A stretch of 37,630 nt of DNA. Source: Microbacterium yannicii PS01. GTDB lineage: Bacteria > Actinomycetota > Actinomycetes > Actinomycetales > Microbacteriaceae. Position numbers and translations under genes: made by a program. The stretch covers positions 1 through 37,630 of the forward strand of contig NZ_CAJF01000035.1 in assembly GCF_000304335.1 (NCBI RefSeq). The letters run 5' to 3'. Shown here piece after piece: positions 33,923 to 37,630 of this stretch (position 1 is the stretch's first letter; each line of letters begins with the position of its first letter). The notes under the pieces are model-generated. The model was not told where the DNA came from and made no database searches. It worked only from the letters and a program-made list of their open reading frames with translations.

Positions 33923-34027
33923 ATGGAGTACCTCGTCGTCGGGATCGTGTGCGCCGCCGGACTCGTCATTCCGCTCGCCTTGGGGCTCGCGCAGTCGCGT
34001 CACGACCGGCGCCCACGCGGTCGCTGA
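33923..34027 (+). CDS. Possible 34-aa single-TM peptide
   Basis: The frame encodes a hydrophobic N-terminal helix (MEYLVVGIVCAAGLVIPLAL) and a basic tail SRHDRRPRGR, a typical small membrane protein. CACGCT, a poor -10 box, ends 7 bases before the ATG, in the same position as the -10 boxes of leaderless genes in this window. It converges with radA, 11 bases away. The short length makes this tentative. Confidence 0.4.
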   Translation: MEYLVVGIVCAAGLVIPLALGLAQSRHDRRPRGR

Positions 34028-34038
34028 TCCGCGTGGGC

Positions 34039-35409
34039 TCAGAACTCGGGGACGTCGTCGCCCGGGCGGCTCTTCGTGCGGACACGCACATCATCGATGG
34101 CGCCGCGCAGGCGGCCCGAACGGTCGTCGATGACGTCGCGGTAGCCCAAGCGCGCGGCCTCGGTGCGCCGTTGCGGGGCCTGCGTGACCGGCCGGATCTC
34201 GCCCGCGAGACTGAGTTCGCCGACCGCGGCGATGTGGCGCGGAATCGACTGGTTCCCGACTGACCCGGCGACGGCGAGGGCGATAGCCAGATCGGCGGCC
34301 GGCTCGGTGAAGCGCACGCCGCCGACGGTGGAGACATAGACGTCCTTGTCGGAAGTCTTGATCCCTGCCTTCTTCTCGAGCACGGCGAGCACCATCGCGA
34401 CCCGAGCGGCATCGACGCCGTTCACGATCCGCCGGGGATTCGGAGCCTTGGTCTCGATCGTCAGCGCCTGCACCTCGACCGGCAGCGCCCGTCGCCCTTC
34501 GAGCGCGATGGCGACGCACGTGCCGGGTTCGGTGCTGCCGTGCCCGAGGAAGAGCGCGCTGGGATCGGCGACCTCGGCGATTCCGGCGCCGGTCATGTCG
34601 AAGCATCCGACCTCGTCCGTCGGCCCGAAGCGGTTCTTGAGGGCGCGGACGAACCGCAGCGACGTCTGCCGGTCGCCCTCGAACTGGCACACCACGTCGA
34701 CCAGGTGCTCGAGGATGCGGGGGCCGGCGATCGAGCCGTCCTTCGTGACGTGGCCGACGATGATGGTCGGCAGAGCGCGGTCCTTCGCGACGCGGATGAG
34801 CGTCGCCGCGACCTCGCGTACCTGCGACGGGTGCCCGGCCATTCCCTCCGACATCGCGGACGACACGGTCTGCACCGAGTCGACGATGAGGAGGTCCGGC
34901 TTCACCTCGTCGACGTGGCCGAGGATCGTCGCGAGGTCGGTCTCACTCGCGAGGTACAGCTCGTCGTGCAGGGCGCCGGTGCGCTCGGCGCGCAGCCGCA
35001 CCTGCGCCGTCGACTCCTCGGCGCTCGCGTACAGCACTCGTCGGCCCGACATCGCGGCCTTCGCAGCGACCTCGAGCAGCAGCGTCGACTTGCCCACACC
35101 GGGCTCGCCCGACAGGAGGATCGCGGCTCCCGCGACGAGTCCGCCGCCGAGTACACGGTCGAACTCACCGACCCCGGTCGTGCGACGCGGCGCGTCGCTG
35201 GTGTCGATGCGCGTGATCGGCTGAGCCGCCCGCCCCGCGCCGGGCGCGATCGGCGAGACGGAGCGGGTGATCCCGGTCTGCTCGGCGGCCTCGACGACCG
35301 TGCCCCACTGCTGGCACTCACCGCAGCGACCGACCCACTTGAGTGTGGTCCATCCGCACTCGGTGCACCGATAGGGCGCGCTCTGGGTGGGTCGTCGGGA
35401 GGCGGCCAT
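34039..35409 (-). CDS. radA: DNA repair protein RadA
   Basis: This is a 456-aa RecA-like helicase for recombination intermediates. The N-terminal zinc finger has C15-T-E-C18 and C29-G-E-C32. Walker A GEPGVGKS is at 101-108, Walker B at LLIVDSVQT (about 173-181), the RadA-specific KNRFG at 258-262, and the C-terminal LonC-like domain contains GGVRFTEPAADLAIALAVAGS. The ATG at 35409 lies 7 bases after a minus-strand TACGCT box, so the mRNA is leaderless; the 48-codon upstream extension of the frame is not RadA-like. Confidence 0.96.
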   Translation of the reverse strand: MAASRRPTQSAPYRCTECGWTTLKWVGRCGECQQWGTVVEAAEQTGITRSVSPIAPGAGRAAQPITRIDTSDAPRRTTGVGEFDRVLGGGLVAGAAILLSGEPGVGKSTLLLEVAAKAAMSGRRVLYASAEESTAQVRLRAERTGALHDELYLASETDLATILGHVDEVKPDLLIVDSVQTVSSAMSEGMAGHPSQVREVAATLIRVAKDRALPTIIVGHVTKDGSIAGPRILEHLVDVVCQFEGDRQTSLRFVRALKNRFGPTDEVGCFDMTGAGIAEVADPSALFLGHGSTEPGTCVAIALEGRRALPVEVQALTIETKAPNPRRIVNGVDAARVAMVLAVLEKKAGIKTSDKDVYVSTVGGVRFTEPAADLAIALAVAGSVGNQSIPRHIAAVGELSLAGEIRPVTQAPQRRTEAARLGYRDVIDDRSGRLRGAIDDVRVRTKSRPGDDVPEF

Positions 35410-35416
35410 GAATCTC

Positions 35417-35422
35417 AGCGTA
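35417..35422 (-). promoter_or_regulatory. -10 box TACGCT for leaderless radA
   Basis: Read on the minus strand, TACGCT is followed by 7 bases and then the radA ATG, with no Shine-Dalgarno sequence. Confidence 0.55.
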
Positions 35423-35500
35423 CGGCGGTGCTCCGACATCGCTGGTGAGGCGAGCCGCAGGGGATGCCGTCGGCACAAGAGCTCCCGGAGCGCACCATCC

Positions 35501-35563
35501 TTGACACTTAAGGTTACGATCGTTAGCCTCGCTGTATTACGTGCGAACCTCAACTATTGAGGT
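35501..35563 (+). promoter_or_regulatory. Consensus promoter and two possible operators of the ABC uptake operon
   Basis: TTGACA (35501-35506), a 17-base spacer and TAGCCT (35524-35529) make a consensus housekeeping promoter, the best in the window. The spacer and -10 carry AGGTTACGATCGTTAGCCT (35511-35529). Its ends resemble halves of a DtxR/IdeR iron box, but the spacing does not match the consensus. Downstream, ACCTCAA-CTA-TTGAGGT (35547-35563) is a perfect 7-bp inverted repeat in the leader. Either could give regulation by metal or substrate. Confidence 0.6.
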
Positions 35564-35597
35564 CGCCATCAAAACCACCGATCAACGGAGATTCGTG

Positions 35598-36812
35598 ATG
35601 GGACCCGCAACCATCGACCGTGGCGATCAGTCGGTCACGCGACCGCCTTCGTCAGGCGAAGGCGAGCCGATGGGCGCCGCCCTGGCCGTGGATATCGCCG
35701 GTCTCGAGAAGGAGTACCGCCGTCAGGATGGCACCCGTGTCCGCGCCATCGACCACGTCGACCTACGTGTCGAGCGCGGCGAGTTCGTGGTGCTGCTCGG
35801 ACCATCCGGTTGCGGCAAGACCACGCTCCTGCGCACGATCGCCGGGTTGGAACAGGCCGACAACGGCCGCATCGACATCGGCGGCAAGACCCGCTTCTGG
35901 TCTGAGCGTGGCGTGGCGCAGCCCCCCGAGAAGCGCGGCATCAGCATGATCTTCCAGTCGTACGCGCTGTGGCCTCACATGTCGGTGTTCAAGAACGTCG
36001 CGTATCCGCTGCAGAGCCGACGCCACAAGCTGACCCGCCAGCAGATCCGGGATCGTGTGGGCGCCGCATTGACGCAGGTAGGTATCCCGGAGCTGACGGG
36101 GCAGTATCCCAGCCAGTTGAGCGGCGGGCAGCAGCAGCGCGTCGCCCTGGCGCGGGCTCTCGTGAGCCAGGACGAGTTGATCCTCTTCGATGAGCCGCTG
36201 TCGAACGTCGACGCCAAGGTGCGTGAGCACCTACGGGTCGAGCTCGCTGCTATGCAGCGTGCGCTCGGCTTCACGGCGATCTTCGTCACGCACGATCAGA
36301 CCGAGGCGATGGAACTGGCATCGCGCATCGCGGTGGTCGATCGAGGTCGCATCGCGCAGTTCGGCACGCCGCACGAGATCTACCATCAGCCGGCGAGCCG
36401 GTACGTCGCGAGATTCATCGGCGCGATCAACGAGATCGAAGGCCGCGTGGTGTCGATCGAGGCGGGCACCGTGGTGGTGGAGACGGACCACGGTCGAGTG
36501 GTGTCGACCCAGCCTTCGTCCGGCATCCTCGTCGGGGATGAGGTCGTCGCGTTGTGGCGCCCTGAGCGCGGCCATGCGGACACGGTCGAGCCGGACCGCG
36601 CCAACCGCTGGAGAGCTGTCGTCGAGACGGCGATGTTCGTCGGCTCGCACACCGAGTTCGCGCTGCGATCGGGTGATCTCGCCGCGCGGCTGTGGAGCCC
36701 TCGGATGGAGAGCATCGCGGCTGGCGAGCAGGTGTGGGTCTCGGTCGATCCGCACGACGTGCAGGTGCTGCCGCGCGAGGACTCGACAGGCGTGCAGACG
36801 GCGGAGGGCTGA
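35598..36812 (+). CDS. ABC transporter ATP-binding protein, FbpC/PotA-like
   Basis: This is a 404-aa ATPase of the importer class. Walker A GPSGCGKT is at 68-75, the Q-loop in MIFQSYALWPHMSV, signature LSGGQ at 174-178, Walker B LILFDEPLSNVD, and the H-loop in FVTHDQ. A C-terminal TOBE-type domain follows (about 285-395). Subfamily features point to ferric iron, polyamine or similar solute uptake. The ATG at 35598 has GGAG 7 bases upstream; an in-frame ATG at 35670 is the alternative. The permease gene follows after 2 bases. No binding protein is inside the window. Confidence 0.88.
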   Translation: MGPATIDRGDQSVTRPPSSGEGEPMGAALAVDIAGLEKEYRRQDGTRVRAIDHVDLRVERGEFVVLLGPSGCGKTTLLRTIAGLEQADNGRIDIGGKTRFWSERGVAQPPEKRGISMIFQSYALWPHMSVFKNVAYPLQSRRHKLTRQQIRDRVGAALTQVGIPELTGQYPSQLSGGQQQRVALARALVSQDELILFDEPLSNVDAKVREHLRVELAAMQRALGFTAIFVTHDQTEAMELASRIAVVDRGRIAQFGTPHEIYHQPASRYVARFIGAINEIEGRVVSIEAGTVVVETDHGRVVSTQPSSGILVGDEVVALWRPERGHADTVEPDRANRWRAVVETAMFVGSHTEFALRSGDLAARLWSPRMESIAAGEQVWVSVDPHDVQVLPREDSTGVQTAEG

Positions 36813-36814
36813 GC

Positions 36815-37630
36815 ATGACGGCGACCATCTCAACGGTGCCGCTGAAGTCGCGCCGTGGCATCCGTCGTATCAGCATCTTCGATCTCGTCACGATCATCAT
36901 CGCGCTCGTCCTCATCGCGATCGTCGTCGTACCGCTCTTCCGTGTGCTGATCGGGCTGTTCTTCGTCGACGGCCAGCTCACGCTCGAGCCCATCCGCCGC
37001 ACTCTCGCTGTGCCGGATCTCGGCCGGCTGATCCTCGACACACTCATCGTCGTGGCGGCCTCCAGCCTCGTCGCCCTCGTCATCGGCGTGCTGCTGGCGT
37101 GGGTCAATGAGCGCACCGACGCGCGGATGGGCATCGTGTCCGATGCGCTCCCACTGCTGCCGTTCCTGCTGCCACCCGTGGCCGGCGCGGTCGGCTGGAC
37201 CATGCTGCTCGCCCCGCGGGCCGGCCTCGCGAACGCCTGGATCCGCGACGTGCTGGCCTTCTTCGGCATCCCGCTCGAAGAAGGGCCCTTCGACATCAAC
37301 AGCTGGTACGGGCTGATCTGGGTGTTCGCGGTCTACGCGGTGCCCTTCATCTACATGAACGTCTCCGCCAGCTTGCGCAACTTCGATTCGAGCCTCGAGG
37401 AGGCGTCGCGACTGAGTGGCGCGTCGGCGTGGCGGACGCTGCGCAAGGTGACGCTTCCTGCCGTCATGCCCGGCATCGGCGCCGGCCTTCTCCTGTGCGT
37501 GTGGTTCGGTTTCGGGATGTTCTCGATCCCGTCGATCATCGGCACGCCCGCGGGCATCGACCTGATCTCGGTCCGCATCGTCGAGCTGCTCACGTTCACG
37601 TATCCGCCAGACACCGAGGTCGCTGTCGGG
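36815..37630 (+). CDS. ABC transporter permease, FbpB-like (cut by window end)
   Basis: The first 272 residues are visible and continue beyond 37630. A basic N-terminus is followed by a TM helix (about 20-48), then the binding-protein-dependent permease domain from about residue 65 with helices near 67-90, 107-130, 165-185 and 220-240. The cytoplasmic EAA loop is present as EEASRLSGASAWRTLRKVTLP, so it can couple to the ATPase. The family often has two fused permease halves of 500-plus residues. The ATG is 2 bases after the ATPase stop, hence one operon. Confidence 0.88.
   Translation, partial: MTATISTVPLKSRRGIRRISIFDLVTIIIALVLIAIVVVPLFRVLIGLFFVDGQLTLEPIRRTLAVPDLGRLILDTLIVVAASSLVALVIGVLLAWVNERTDARMGIVSDALPLLPFLLPPVAGAVGWTMLLAPRAGLANAWIRDVLAFFGIPLEEGPFDINSWYGLIWVFAVYAVPFIYMNVSASLRNFDSSLEEASRLSGASAWRTLRKVTLPAVMPGIGAGLLLCVWFGFGMFSIPSIIGTPAGIDLISVRIVELLTFTYPPDTEVAVG

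Overview
The window looks like a chromosomal segment of a high-GC actinobacterium of the family Microbacteriaceae, most likely Microbacterium or a close relative. The basis is the strongly G/C-ending codons, the conserved block hpt-ftsH-folE-folP-folB-folK-DUF3180-PH-PH-panC-lysS, clpC nearby, and many genes that start 6-7 bases after a TANNNT -10 box with no ribosome binding site (leaderless transcripts). The assignment rests on gene order and protein recognition; no search was run.

Region 1 (1-11,746, plus strand) is housekeeping: purine salvage (hpt), membrane proteolysis (ftsH), a tightly overlapping folate operon (folE, folP, folB, folK), a DUF3180 membrane protein, two bacterial-PH-domain membrane proteins, a Rossmann/DUF2520 dehydrogenase-like protein, a PanC-family ligase with altered active-site residues, and lysS. 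Region 2 (11,751-18,244) holds a DUF4192 protein, a small membrane protein, cardiolipin synthase, a duplicated-domain lipoprotein, a DUF559/AbiEi-like gene bracketed by about 96-bp degenerate repeats, and a DUF2975 membrane protein paired with a small Cro/C1-type regulator under a triple half-site operator. Region 3 (18,441-25,126) has clpC with a clear intrinsic terminator, a GNAT acetyltransferase, a zinc-ribbon protein, a membrane-anchored Cys-containing protein, a foreign-looking bile-salt-hydrolase-type gene on the minus strand with a possible gene remnant beside it, and an SGNH-hydrolase lipoprotein.

Region 4 (25,137-32,588) is a catabolic cluster. An ethanolamine-type APC permease diverges from a run of a glutamine-synthetase-like gamma-glutamyl ligase, a class I glutamine-amidotransferase-type gamma-glutamyl hydrolase, an aldehyde dehydrogenase, a short-chain dehydrogenase and a GntR/FadR-type regulator. 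Together these could import an amine such as ethanolamine, gamma-glutamylate it, oxidise alcohol to aldehyde to acid, and release the acid plus glutamate. The cluster and the stretch after it are crowded with repeats: in-frame 42-bp tandem repeats in the hydrolase, a 150-bp tandem duplication that copied the 3' end of the dehydrogenase, long inverted repeats, and an array of about 57-bp palindromes.

Region 5 (33,209-37,630) has a small conserved-looking protein, a short TM peptide, radA (minus strand), and the start of an ABC uptake operon (ATPase plus a permease cut by the window end) behind a textbook TTGACA-N17-TAGCCT promoter. No rRNA, tRNA, CRISPR array, insertion sequence or phage gene was recognised.
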